From assembly GCA_038330145.1 (NCBI GenBank), contig JBBQNR010000004.1:1-64000 (forward strand): a DNA stretch of 64,000 nt, written 5' to 3'. This stretch comes from JBBQNR01 sp038330145 (GTDB lineage: Bacteria > Actinomycetota > Thermoleophilia > Solirubrobacterales > JBBDJG01). Shown piece after piece: positions 15,758 through 23,827 of this stretch; positions within the stretch are counted from its first letter, which is position 1, and each line of letters begins with the position of its first letter. The translations under genes and the position numbers were made by a program. Below the pieces are notes generated by a model. That model did not search any database. It was not told the DNA's origin and was given only the letters and a program-made list of their open reading frames with translations.

Positions 15758-16618
15758 TCATCTCGGCGACAGCGCCTCGACCACGCGCCCGGCCGAGTAG
15801 GCCGCGAGCAGGACGCCGTTGCCGCAGCGGTAGCGAAAGGTGTGGAAGGCGCAGCCGCCGAGGATGCGCAGCTCGCCGGGCAGGCTCGGTGCATGCCCCG
15901 CGTGCTCGCTGTAGGCGCGCAGGTGGCGGCCGCGCCGGAATGCCTCCGCCATCAGCGACCGCAGCCGTGAGTCGCGGCGATCGCGGCGGTGAACCAGCCC
16001 GGCGCGCGCGAGGTACATGATGCGACCGCCCGCTGCGCGCAGCCGCCGCTCCCACATCTCCTCGTCGAAGCCGTGCAGCGGGGCGCCGGCATCGAACGTG
16101 CCGGCGATCGCGAAGGCGCCGCGGTCGATCGCCATGTTGGCGCCCCAGACGAGATCGATCTCGCGGTCTTGAAGCCCGCCGTCGAGGGTCGTGATCGGCG
16201 GCTTCTCGCGGCCGCACATGCGCAGCCGGGATCCCTCCAGTCGCAATCTGATCGGCCCGCCGAAGACGTGATGCCGGGGGTTTCGGCGCCGGCCCTCGAC
16301 AAGCTCGCTCAGCCAGCTCGGTGGGGCCTCCACGTCGTCGTCGACGAAGGCGAGAAACGTCGATCCGGCGGCCGCGATACCGGTGTTGCGCGCGGAGTTG
16401 AGCCCCGGTACACCCTCGCGCTCGACGTAGCCGATCGGCATGCCGGTGCGCCGTGCCGCCTCCTGCGCCACCTCCTTCGTGGCCGCGGAAGGGCCGTCGT
16501 CGACGACCAGCAGCTCGTAGTTGTCGCGGCCGATGTCCTGGGCGGCCAGCGATTCGAGCGCCACGGCCAGGTAGCCGGGGCGACCCTTCGTGGGGACTAT
16601 GACGGAGGCTTCGAGCAT
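15758..16618 (-). CDS. Family 2 glycosyltransferase
   Basis: 286 aa from ATG 16618 (MLEASVIVPTKGRPG). The GT-A domain shows VIVPTKGRPGYLAVALESLAAQD, LLVVDDGPS, GLNSARNTGIAAAGSTFLAFVDDDVEAPPSW (nucleotide and DxD sites) and a GFDEEMWERRLRAAGG acceptor-side motif. It is soluble or peripherally membrane-bound and adds one sugar, identity unknown. A divergent GT4 gene starts at 16693, leaving 74 bp for both promoters. Downstream it is closely coupled to the GT-A gene at 14878. Confidence 0.88.
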   Translation of the reverse strand: MLEASVIVPTKGRPGYLAVALESLAAQDIGRDNYELLVVDDGPSAATKEVAQEAARRTGMPIGYVEREGVPGLNSARNTGIAAAGSTFLAFVDDDVEAPPSWLSELVEGRRRNPRHHVFGGPIRLRLEGSRLRMCGREKPPITTLDGGLQDREIDLVWGANMAIDRGAFAIAGTFDAGAPLHGFDEEMWERRLRAAGGRIMYLARAGLVHRRDRRDSRLRSLMAEAFRRGRHLRAYSEHAGHAPSLPGELRILGGCAFHTFRYRCGNGVLLAAYSAGRVVEALSPR

Positions 16619-16692
16619 GAAGGCAGAGTGGAGATGCGGGGTGGTGGCAGAACGGAGATGCGAGGGTCGTGGAGCAATAGCATCCCCGATCC

Positions 16693-17769
16693 GTGGCAAC
16701 GCGCGAGCCAACCGACGTCCTGCTGGTTTCGCCGGGGACGACCGCGGGCTGGCGCCGCGCGGACGCCGAGCTGGCGGCCGGCTTCGAGCAGCTCGGGATC
16801 AGCGTGGCCACCTGCACGCCCGGCTACCGCTTCGCGCGTCACCTGCGACGCAGCGTGCTGACCACCGACCTCGCGGAGGCCGCGGCCCTTCGCCGCGCGC
16901 TCACGAACGCGCTCCGGCGTTACCGCCCGCGGGCGATCGTCTATTCCAGCCCCCAGGCCACCATGCTCCAGCCGCGCTCGCGTCTGGACGGCTCGACGGC
17001 GGTCCGCTTCGACGTGCCCGCTGCGATCAACCGCAGCGGCTTCGGCGCCGGCCTCCTGCACCGGTTGGAGCGGCGGTCGCTGGCGGCGGTGAGGCTGCTG
17101 CTGCCGGTGACGTCCGAGTCTCGCGCCGACGCACGGGCGGCGCTCCCCGACAGCACGCCGATGGTGGCGCTGCCGATCCCGGTCGAGCTCGATGCGGCAG
17201 TCGCGGCGGATGCGCCGCGGGAGCCGCTCGCGCTCGCCTATGCCGGCAACCCGGACAAGAAGGGGTTGGACATCGCGCTCGAGGCCTGGGGGCGGGCTGC
17301 GCCCGGCGGTTGGCGCCTGCACGTCACGGGCATCGAGCCCGAGCAGGCGCGCCGCTTCCTGCGCCGTCGCGGCATCGAGGAGCCGGACGGCGTCGAGTGG
17401 GCGGGCTTCGTCGGGCGGGACCGCTACCTCGAGCTGCTGAGCCGCGCGAGCGCATTCCTTGCCGCCTCGCGCTACGAGGACTACGGCATCGCGCAACTCG
17501 AGGCGCTGGCGGCTGGCACTCCGCTCGTGACGGTGCCGTCCGCGGGCCCGTACGAGGCGCTACCCCTGGCACGCGCGATCGACCCGCGGATGGTCGCGGT
17601 CGAGCTCTCGGGCGCGGCACTCGCCGGCTCGCTGCGAGCGGCGGTCGCGCTGACGGCAGAGGATCGTTCCCGCTACGCCGAGCGATCGCAAGAGCTGCTT
17701 CGCCCCTACTCGCGTCAGGCGCTCGTCGACCGCCTGCGCGAGCAGGTCGTGCCGGTTCTGCTCGGCTAG
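16693..17769 (+). CDS. Family 4 glycosyltransferase
   Basis: 358 aa from GTG 16693. Two Rossmann-like halves: the N-terminal acceptor domain (DVLLVSPGTTAGWRRADAELAAGF) and the C-terminal donor domain from about 180 (LALAYAGNPDKKGLDIALEAW, GVEWAGFVGRDRYLELLSRASAFLAASRYEDYGIAQLEALAAGTPLV). EDYGIAQLE is the E-x7-E donor motif of retaining GT-B enzymes. Sugar and acceptor are unknown. The hairpin at 17765-17804 follows, and the stop codon lies in its left arm. Confidence 0.85.
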   Translation: MATREPTDVLLVSPGTTAGWRRADAELAAGFEQLGISVATCTPGYRFARHLRRSVLTTDLAEAAALRRALTNALRRYRPRAIVYSSPQATMLQPRSRLDGSTAVRFDVPAAINRSGFGAGLLHRLERRSLAAVRLLLPVTSESRADARAALPDSTPMVALPIPVELDAAVAADAPREPLALAYAGNPDKKGLDIALEAWGRAAPGGWRLHVTGIEPEQARRFLRRRGIEEPDGVEWAGFVGRDRYLELLSRASAFLAASRYEDYGIAQLEALAAGTPLVTVPSAGPYEALPLARAIDPRMVAVELSGAALAGSLRAAVALTAEDRSRYAERSQELLRPYSRQALVDRLREQVVPVLLG

Positions 17770-17804
17770 CGGGTCCAGCGAAACGACTCGCGAAACTCGC
17801 TAGC
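17765..17804. terminator. Bidirectional hairpin between convergent genes
   Basis: GCTAGCGGGT (17765-17774) pairs with ACTCGCTAGC (17795-17804) at nine of ten positions. It spans the gap between the GT4 stop (17767-17769) and the stop of the minus-strand SnoaL gene (17806-17808). There is no U-tract, so termination may rely on a stem alone or on Rho. Confidence 0.5.
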
Positions 17805-17805
17805 G

Positions 17806-18204
17806 CTACTCCCGCACGCCCCCGGCCTCGAGGGCTTCTTCCCACGAAAAGTAGACGTGCACGGAGACGCCCTTGCCGTCGCGCAGCTCCCAGTCGTAGC
17901 CGATTCGTTGCTCGATCGGGTCGCCGCTTCCCTTGATGCGGGCGCGTTGGATCAGGAGCACCACGACATGATCGCCAGCATCGATCCCTCTCTCCCAATC
18001 CAGGTGGTACTCGTCGAAGATCTCGCTCCACAGCAACGCGATCTTCCTGACCCCATCGTGACCCTTGTAGAGGGAGTCTTCCAGCCACTCGGGCGGACCC
18101 ACCCACTCGATTGCGGGGTCCATGTATGCAAGCGCGGCCTCAACGCCCTCGCGGTTGAACGCCTCGATGGTGCGGCGCACGATCTCGACGTTCTGCTGCG
18201 ACAT
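17806..18204 (-). CDS. SnoaL-like / NTF2-fold protein
   Basis: 132 aa from ATG 18204 (MSQQNVEIVRRTIEAFNREGVEAALAYMDPAIEWVGPPEW); the longer frame upstream is not family-like. This is the typical Thermoleophilia 'VEIVR' SnoaL-like protein: one NTF2-fold domain with the FNREGVEAALAYMDPAIEW start, GHDGVRKI middle and a final VYFSWEEALEAGGV helix. It is a shorter relative of the gene at 11388. It may be a small-ligand binder or isomerase; no catalytic set is certain. It stands alone between a GT4 gene and wecG. Confidence 0.8.
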   Translation of the reverse strand: MSQQNVEIVRRTIEAFNREGVEAALAYMDPAIEWVGPPEWLEDSLYKGHDGVRKIALLWSEIFDEYHLDWERGIDAGDHVVVLLIQRARIKGSGDPIEQRIGYDWELRDGKGVSVHVYFSWEEALEAGGVRE

Positions 18205-18247
18205 CGCCTGCCAGTATCGCGTAGGTGAGCGCTGTGACTTCTGCCAA

Positions 18248-19051
18248 CTAGTCGGCGGGCGCGACCGGCGGCCGGCGTCGCTCACGCAGGTACTGGCGCG
18301 CGAAGGCGGCGACGAAGGCTGGATTGGTGCGCGCGTAGCGGGGGAACAGCCGCAGCGGCTCCTGTGAGAGCCGGAACAGCCACTCGAGGCCGGTTCGCTG
18401 CATCCAGGCCGGCGCCTGGCGCTTGGTGCCGGCCAGGAAGTCGAAGGCGGCGCCGACTCCCATCAGGACCGGCGCATCCAGCTTCGATCGCATGCGAGCC
18501 ATCCACTTCTCCTGCCTCGGCGCCCCGAGGCCGACGAACACGACGTCGGGGCTGTCCGCGTTGATGCGGCCCGCGAGCTGCTCGTCCTCGGCGGCGGTGT
18601 GCGGGCGATGCGGCGGCGACTCGGTTCCTGCGATCACGATGCCGGGATATCGCTGCCGCAGTGAGCGTTCGAGCTGCGCCAGCGCGTCGGAGTCGTGACC
18701 GCCGCAGAGCCAGACGCGGTGGCCCCGCTCGGTGCAGCGCGCGCAGTAGCGGCTCATCAGCTCCGGCCCGTAGACGCGGTCGGGCAGGCTCTCGCCGAGC
18801 GCGTTCAGCGCCCACACCAGCGGCCTGCCGTCGGGAACGGTGAGAGAGGAACCGGCCAGAGCAGCCCTCAGCTCCGGGTCGCTCCGCGACACCATCAGGG
18901 CGTGCACCGCGATCGCGCAGACGTAGCCGCGGTCACGCCGGGCGACGATGATGTCCATCACCTCGATCGCCTGCGCGTAGTCGGTCAGGGAGACCGGCAC
19001 GCCGAGCAGGTCGCGGCGCGCGGGCAGCGCAACTCGACCTGCCGAGCTCAT
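18248..19051 (-). CDS. WecG/TagA/CpsF-family glycosyltransferase (GT26)
   Basis: 267 aa from ATG 19051, overlapping the stop of the upstream GT4 gene (ATGA). Family motifs include LGVPVSLTDYAQAIEVMD, the VHALMVSRSDPELRAAL region, SLTVPDGRPLVWA (catalytic Asp region), GGHDSDALAQLERSL, DVVFVGLGAPRQEKWM, and GVGAAFDFLAGTKRQAPAWMQRTGLEWLFRL. These enzymes add ManNAc(A) or a related sugar as the second residue on undecaprenyl-linked intermediates at the inner face of the membrane. With the initiating transferase at 9088 this suggests an early assembly step. The exact donor is not predictable. Confidence 0.92.
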   Translation of the reverse strand: MSSAGRVALPARRDLLGVPVSLTDYAQAIEVMDIIVARRDRGYVCAIAVHALMVSRSDPELRAALAGSSLTVPDGRPLVWALNALGESLPDRVYGPELMSRYCARCTERGHRVWLCGGHDSDALAQLERSLRQRYPGIVIAGTESPPHRPHTAAEDEQLAGRINADSPDVVFVGLGAPRQEKWMARMRSKLDAPVLMGVGAAFDFLAGTKRQAPAWMQRTGLEWLFRLSQEPLRLFPRYARTNPAFVAAFARQYLRERRRPPVAPAD

Positions 19052-20220
19052 GCCGCCAGCGCGCGTGCGTACACGTCCATCAGCCCACTGTAAAACCGCT
19101 CGGGACCGAACAGCTCGCGTGCGCGGTCGAGCGCCGCCTGACCCTGCTCGAGTCGCGCGTCCGCGTTCCCCCACAGCTGCTGCATCGCCGCGGCCCAGTG
19201 CGCGGGCGACCGAGCCGGAAGCGTCGCCTGCTCGCCGACCAGCTCGGGCAGGCCGCCGACATCGGACGCCAGCACGGGCAGCCCCGCGGCCATGCCCTCG
19301 ATGGCGACGTACGGGCATGGCTCCTGCCAGCGCGAGGGCACGACGGCGAAGGCGGCCCGTTGCCTCGCCTCTGCGAGCTGAGCGGCGTTGAGGCGGCCGC
19401 TGAAGCGAACCACGGCCGCCCCGGCGGCCAGCCCCCGCAGGTGACCTGCCTGGGGCCCCTCGCCTGCCACCAGCAGCGGCACACCTGCGCGCGCCGCGGC
19501 CTCGACGACCGTGTCCAGTCCCTTCTCCTCGACCAGCCTGCCGGCGAACAGCGCATGCTCCCCCTGGTTGGCGTTGCTGGCCTGCACGAACTCGGAGGCC
19601 GGCAGGAAGTTGTGCAGCACGTCCATGCGGTCGGCCGGCATGCCGAAGCGCTCGAGCACGGTCGCGGCGGCGTGGCTCGGCACGACGAAGCGGTCGACGG
19701 CCGCCAGCACTCGCTTCTGCTGCGCGGACAGACCGGCGGCGTAGACCAGCGACTCCGGCAGGTTGCCTCGACAGCGAAGCCGCACGCCCGGCAGCGTGTC
19801 GCGGCCGTGGCAGCGCATGCAGGTTTCGCCGTCGCGGTAGGCGATCGCGATCGAGCAGAAGAGCCGGTAGTTGTGCAGGTGCATCACCACCCGTGCACCG
19901 GAGGTGCGCGCGGCCGCAAGAGCGCGCGGGCCGAGCAGCGGGGTGAGGTTGTGAACGTGGACGATGTCGGCGCCCGTCCGCTCCACGGCCGCGCGCACCT
20001 CGGCCGGCCGCAGCCCGCCGCGCAGCATCGCGACACCGCCGCGCGCCATTCCAAGCGGGCCGGTGAGCGCCTGGCTCGATCGCTCCAGCACCTGCACGGC
20101 ATGCCCTCGCTCGCTCAGCAGCGCTTCGATCGCGGCCACCGAGCGCTCCTCGCCACCCGGCTCGCGGTAGCGGTTGTGCAGGAGCAGCACGCTCGGCTTG
20201 GGTTGTTCGTCCACGTTCAT
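19048..20220 (-). CDS. Family 4 glycosyltransferase with Cys cluster
   Basis: 390 aa from ATG 20220 (MNVDEQPKPSVLLLHNRYREPGGEERS). GT-B fold: the N-terminal domain has REPGGEERSVAAIEALL and DIVHVHNLTPLL, the C-terminal donor domain has HALFAGRLVEEKGLDTVVEAA and SRWQEPCPYVAIEGMAAGLPVLASD. Residues about 130-150 hold a cysteine cluster (ETCMRCHGRDTLPGVRLRCRGN), which is frequent in this GT4 subgroup and may bind a metal. It is the first gene of a two-gene unit with wecG (4-bp overlap). The divergent gene at 20252 starts only 31 bp away. Confidence 0.88.
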   Translation of the reverse strand: MNVDEQPKPSVLLLHNRYREPGGEERSVAAIEALLSERGHAVQVLERSSQALTGPLGMARGGVAMLRGGLRPAEVRAAVERTGADIVHVHNLTPLLGPRALAAARTSGARVVMHLHNYRLFCSIAIAYRDGETCMRCHGRDTLPGVRLRCRGNLPESLVYAAGLSAQQKRVLAAVDRFVVPSHAAATVLERFGMPADRMDVLHNFLPASEFVQASNANQGEHALFAGRLVEEKGLDTVVEAAARAGVPLLVAGEGPQAGHLRGLAAGAAVVRFSGRLNAAQLAEARQRAAFAVVPSRWQEPCPYVAIEGMAAGLPVLASDVGGLPELVGEQATLPARSPAHWAAAMQQLWGNADARLEQGQAALDRARELFGPERFYSGLMDVYARALAA

Positions 20221-20251
20221 GCGGTTGGGCGCGCAGCGTATTGTCCGCGGC

Positions 20252-21349
20252 GTGGCGGTTGCCCTGGTCACCAACTACCTGCCGGCCTACCGCATGCCTC
20301 TGTACACGCTGCTGGCGGAGCGGCACGGCGTCGAGGTGTACTGCTTCGGCGGCGAGGGTCACTACGTGCCGGAGGCGATGCGCGACCTCGATCGCCAGCT
20401 GGAGTCGGCTCCGTTTCCCGCCCATCGGCTCGAGCGCCAGCGAGACGCGGCCGAGCTGGCCGCAGGCCACGATGCGGTGATCGCCTCCACCGCCGGCAGG
20501 GTCGCGCTGCCGTCCGCCTATCGCGGGGCGCGACGAGCCGGCCGTCCCTTCCTGCTCTGGGCGTCGCTCTGGCGGCATCCGCGCACGGCGGCTCACCTGT
20601 TCTCGTTCCCGCTCATGCGCAGCATCTACCGGCACGCGGATGCGGTCGTCACGTACGGGCCCCATGTGAGCCGTTACGTCGCCCACCAGCGCGGCGGCGA
20701 CGATGGAGTCTTCGTCGCGGCGCAGGCCGTCGAGCCGCAGGTCTTCGCGCGTTCCGTATCCGAACAGGAGATCGAGCAATGGCGCAGGGAGACGGGACTC
20801 GACCGGGGGCCGTTGGTGCTGTTCGCCGGCCGACTCGTCGCCGACAAGGGGGTGGACGTGCTGGCGCGAGCCTGGCGACTGCTCGGCAACGACACCGGCG
20901 CAAGCCTCTGCCTGGTCGGAGACGGCCCGCTGGCGAGCGATCCGTCGATCGCCGACGTGCCCGGCATCACGGTCGCCGGGCGGCTCGACCGCCAGCGCCT
21001 GCCGGTCGCCTACGCGGCGGCGGACGCGGTCGTCGTGCCGTCTATCGCGACGCGCCGGTTCCTGGAGCCGTGGGGGCTCGTCTGCAACGAGGCGATGAGC
21101 CAGGGTCGGCCGGTCGTCGCGACGGACGCGGTCGGCGCGGTGGCGGGTGGGCTGGTGCGTGACGGCGAAACCGGGCTCGTTGTCGCGGCCGGCGACGAAC
21201 GCGCGCTCGCGGCAGCGCTGCAGCGACTGCTCTCCGATCCGCAGCTGCGCTCAGACCTGGGCCGGCGCGCGCGCAAGGCCGTGGGTTACTACAACTACGA
21301 GCGCGCCGCGGCCGGGTTCGCCGCCGCGCTCGAGCACGCCCGCCGATAG
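20252..21349 (+). CDS. Family 4 glycosyltransferase
   Basis: 365 aa from GTG 20252 (VAVALVTNYLPAYRMPLY). The N-terminal domain resembles WbnK/fucosyl-type GT4 enzymes (TNYLPAYRMPLYTLLAERHGVEVYCFGGEG), and the donor domain carries PLVLFAGRLVADKGVDVLARAW and LEPWGLVCNEAMSQGRPVVATDAVG. No ribosome site is visible in the 31-bp gap to the divergent gene, so translation may be leaderless. It is convergent, with a 3-bp gap, to the broken stress-protein gene at 21353. Confidence 0.87.
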   Translation: MAVALVTNYLPAYRMPLYTLLAERHGVEVYCFGGEGHYVPEAMRDLDRQLESAPFPAHRLERQRDAAELAAGHDAVIASTAGRVALPSAYRGARRAGRPFLLWASLWRHPRTAAHLFSFPLMRSIYRHADAVVTYGPHVSRYVAHQRGGDDGVFVAAQAVEPQVFARSVSEQEIEQWRRETGLDRGPLVLFAGRLVADKGVDVLARAWRLLGNDTGASLCLVGDGPLASDPSIADVPGITVAGRLDRQRLPVAYAAADAVVVPSIATRRFLEPWGLVCNEAMSQGRPVVATDAVGAVAGGLVRDGETGLVVAAGDERALAAALQRLLSDPQLRSDLGRRARKAVGYYNYERAAAGFAAALEHARR

Positions 21350-21352
21350 CTG

Positions 21353-21869
21353 CTAGCCATCATCCGCCGAGTCGTCCTCTTTCCTGTCGAGGACGACGAG
21401 CACGGGAATGTGGCTGTGGTGCAGAAGCCCCTCCGCGGCGCTGCCGAGGATGTGCGACTTCACTCCCGACAGGCGACGCGAGCCGACCACGATCGCATGC
21501 GCCTTTCGCTCCGCGGCGATGCGCGCGATCGTCTCCGGCAGGTTGGCCTCGTCCGCGACCACCAGCGGAACGGCCTCGAATTCATTCGCGCGCGCCAGCT
21601 CGGCCCCGTCCCTCCGCGATCGCAGAGGCGCGCTCGTACATCGCCCGGTCGAGCGCCGTGGCCTGTTCGAGGTCGAGCGGATAGACGGCCGTGCCGGGCG
21701 GGACCGGCTCGGTCGCCATCGCGATCACCGGCAACGCCGGCTCCCAGACCGTCACCACCAGCGCGTAAATCGGCAGCAGCAGACTTGCCGCCTGCTCGAT
21801 CGCGTGGCGTGCCGGCGGGGAGCCGTCATAGGCGAGGATCACCGGCCGCTGGCCCGAGGCCTCCGTCAT
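21353..21869 (-). pseudogene. Universal stress protein (UspA fold), frameshifted
   Basis: Two adjacent minus-strand frames together make one UspA domain. From ATG 21869 the first half reads MTEASGQRPVILAYDGSPPARHAIEQAASLL (the ADP/ATP-binding start). The second half, ending at 21353, reads NLPETIARIAAERKAHAIVVGSRRLSGVKSHILGSAAEGLLHHSHIPVLVVLD, with the G-x2-G-x8-G-S nucleotide loop slightly altered (GSRRLSGVKSHILGSAAE). The reading shifts by +1 near 21604-21616, in a G-rich run (GGGACGGGG on the minus strand). One extra G would explain it. This could be a true inactivating mutation or an assembly error. Its place inside the glycan locus is unexplained. Confidence 0.8.
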
Positions 21870-21933
21870 CAGGGCTTCGAATAGGCCGCCGCCAGGTCGG
21901 TGGCAAGGGGCTCAGGCGTTATTGTCGCCCGCC

Positions 21934-22704
21934 ATGAAGGCGGTCATACTCGCAGGCGGGGTCGGCAGCAGGATCAGCGAGGAGACGCTCGTGCGGCCCA
22001 AGCCGATGGTCGAGATCGGCAGCCGGCCGATGCTGTGGCACATCATGAAGACGTACTCGGCCCACGGCATCAACGACTTCGTGATCTGCCTCGGCTATCG
22101 CGGCTACATGATCAAGGAGTACTTTGCCAACTACCACCTGCACGCGTCCGACGTCTCGTTCGATCTCGCGGACAACAGCATGGAGGTCCACCAGGGCGCC
22201 GCCGAGCCGTGGCGGGTGACGCTGATCGACACCGGCGAGCAGACACAGACCGGTGGACGGCTAAAGCGTGTCCTCTCTTACGTCGACGAGCCCGAGTTCT
22301 GCTTCACCTACGGCGACGGCCTCTCGGACCTCGACATCTCGGGGCTGATCGACTTCCACCGCCAGCAGGACACGCTCGCGACGGTGACGGCCGTTCAGCC
22401 GCCCGGTCGCTACGGCGCGCTGGAGCTGCATGGCGACCGCATCACCGGCTTTCAGGAGAAGCCGCACGGGGACGAGGGATGGATCAACGGCGGCTTCTTC
22501 GTGCTGTCGCCGCAGGTCGGCGAGTACATCGAGGGCGACGAGACGATCTGGGAGCGCGAGCCGATGGAGCGGCTGGCGCAGGCCGGTCAGCTCGCCGCCT
22601 TCAAGCACGACGGCTTCTGGTACGCGATGGACACGCTGCGCGACAAGAACGAGCTGGAGTCCCTCTGGGCGTCCGGCCGGGCGCCCTGGAAGACGTGGTC
22701 CTAG
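21934..22704 (+). CDS. rfbF: Glucose-1-phosphate cytidylyltransferase
   Basis: 256 aa from ATG 21934 (MKAVILAGGVGSRISEETLVRPKPMVEIGSRPMLWHIMKTYS). The nucleotidyltransferase signature (LAGGVGSRISEETLVRPKPM) and the RfbF-specific ICLGYRGYMIKEYFANY, SFDLADNS and VQPPGRYGAL segments identify the CDP-glucose pyrophosphorylase. It converts CTP and glucose-1-phosphate to CDP-glucose. It sits 19 bp before rfbG, the next enzyme, in one operon. Together they supply CDP-4-keto-6-deoxyglucose for 3,6-dideoxyhexoses or related sugars. Confidence 0.94.
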   Translation: MKAVILAGGVGSRISEETLVRPKPMVEIGSRPMLWHIMKTYSAHGINDFVICLGYRGYMIKEYFANYHLHASDVSFDLADNSMEVHQGAAEPWRVTLIDTGEQTQTGGRLKRVLSYVDEPEFCFTYGDGLSDLDISGLIDFHRQQDTLATVTAVQPPGRYGALELHGDRITGFQEKPHGDEGWINGGFFVLSPQVGEYIEGDETIWEREPMERLAQAGQLAAFKHDGFWYAMDTLRDKNELESLWASGRAPWKTWS

Positions 22705-22723
22705 ACCCGGGACGGGTCCGGCG

Positions 22724-23806
22724 ATGAAGGTCGAACCGCAGTTCTGGCGCGGGCGCACCGTGCTCGTCACGGGCCACAGCGGCTTCAAGGGGAGCTGGCT
22801 CAGCCTCTGGCTCCAGACCATGGGCGCCGAGGTGGTCGGCTACTCGTCCGGCGGCACCGGCGGCCAGGCGCCGTCGGCGGGCCGCGCGCTGTTCGAGCAG
22901 GCCGGCATCGGCGAGGGCATGCGCTCGTTCGACGGCGACGTCGCCGACCCCGTGGCGGTGCATGCCGCGCTTGCGGAAGCCCGGCCGGAGGTCGTGATCC
23001 ACATGGCGGCGCAGCCGCTCGTGCGCCGCTCCTACCAGGACCCGGCCGGCACCTACCGCACCAACGTGCTCGGCACCGTCGGGGTGCTGGAGGCGGTGCG
23101 GCAGAGCGACAGCGTGCGCGCGGTCGTCAACGTCACCACCGACAAGGTCTACGAGAACCGCGAGCTGGAGCGCGGCTACACCGAGGACGATCCGCTGGGA
23201 GGAAGCGATCCCTACTCGAGCAGCAAGGCCGGCTCAGAGCTTGTGACGGCCGCATACCGGCAGTCGTTCTTCTCGGAGCAGGGGCCGGCGCTGGCGACGG
23301 CGCGCTCGGGCAACGTGATCGGCGGTGGCGACTGGGGCGAGGACCGGCTGGTGCCCGACATCGTCAAGGCCGCGCTGGAGCAGCGCGCGGTGCGGATCCG
23401 CAACCCGAACTCGGTGCGCCCCTGGCAGCACGTGCTGAACCCGCTCAGCGGCTACCTGGTGCTGGCGCAGGCCCTGCACGAGTCGCGCGAGTTCGCGCAG
23501 GGCTGGAACTTCGGCCCCGACGCAGACGACGCCAAGCCGGTCGGCTGGATCGTCGAGCGCCTGCGCGAGCTGTGGGGAGAGGATCTGCGCTCGGAGCAGG
23601 ACGCCGGCCCGCATCCGCACGAGACCAATTACCTGCGCCTCGACTCCGGCAAGGCCCACGACCGGCTCGGCTGGCGGCCGGTCTGGAACCTCGACCGCGC
23701 GCTCGAGAGCATCGTCTCCTGGCACAAGGCGGTGCGCGACGGCGAGCACCCGCGCGAGCAGATGCTGGCGCAGATAGAGCAGTTCCAGCGCAGCGCGTCG
23801 GAGTAG
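22724..23806 (+). CDS. rfbG: CDP-glucose 4,6-dehydratase
   Basis: 360 aa from ATG 22724. Extended SDR with the NAD-binding VTGHSGFKGSWLSLWL (about residues 14-29), catalytic Thr in NVTTDKVYEN and Tyr-x3-Lys in DPYSSSKAGSE, and the RfbG-type ARSGNVIGGGDWGEDRLVPDIVKA and IRNPNSVRPWQHVL segments. It oxidises at C4 and dehydrates C5/C6 to give CDP-4-keto-6-deoxy-D-glucose. The usual next enzymes for dideoxy sugars (RfbH-type E1 dehydrase, RfbI/E3) are not in this window. The epimerase-like SDR at 40374 may act later in the path. It is convergent with gmd, with a 21-bp gap. Confidence 0.94.
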   Translation: MKVEPQFWRGRTVLVTGHSGFKGSWLSLWLQTMGAEVVGYSSGGTGGQAPSAGRALFEQAGIGEGMRSFDGDVADPVAVHAALAEARPEVVIHMAAQPLVRRSYQDPAGTYRTNVLGTVGVLEAVRQSDSVRAVVNVTTDKVYENRELERGYTEDDPLGGSDPYSSSKAGSELVTAAYRQSFFSEQGPALATARSGNVIGGGDWGEDRLVPDIVKAALEQRAVRIRNPNSVRPWQHVLNPLSGYLVLAQALHESREFAQGWNFGPDADDAKPVGWIVERLRELWGEDLRSEQDAGPHPHETNYLRLDSGKAHDRLGWRPVWNLDRALESIVSWHKAVRDGEHPREQMLAQIEQFQRSASE

Positions 23807-23827
23807 GAGTCGGGGTGAGCGGTTGGG

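Noticed and set aside
18248..20779. One very long open frame (over 840 codons) on the minus strand
   Set aside because: Only the part after ATG 19051 is WecG-like; the rest is out-of-frame shadow of the GT4 genes at 19048 and 20252, rich in Arg/Ala/Gly with no domain.
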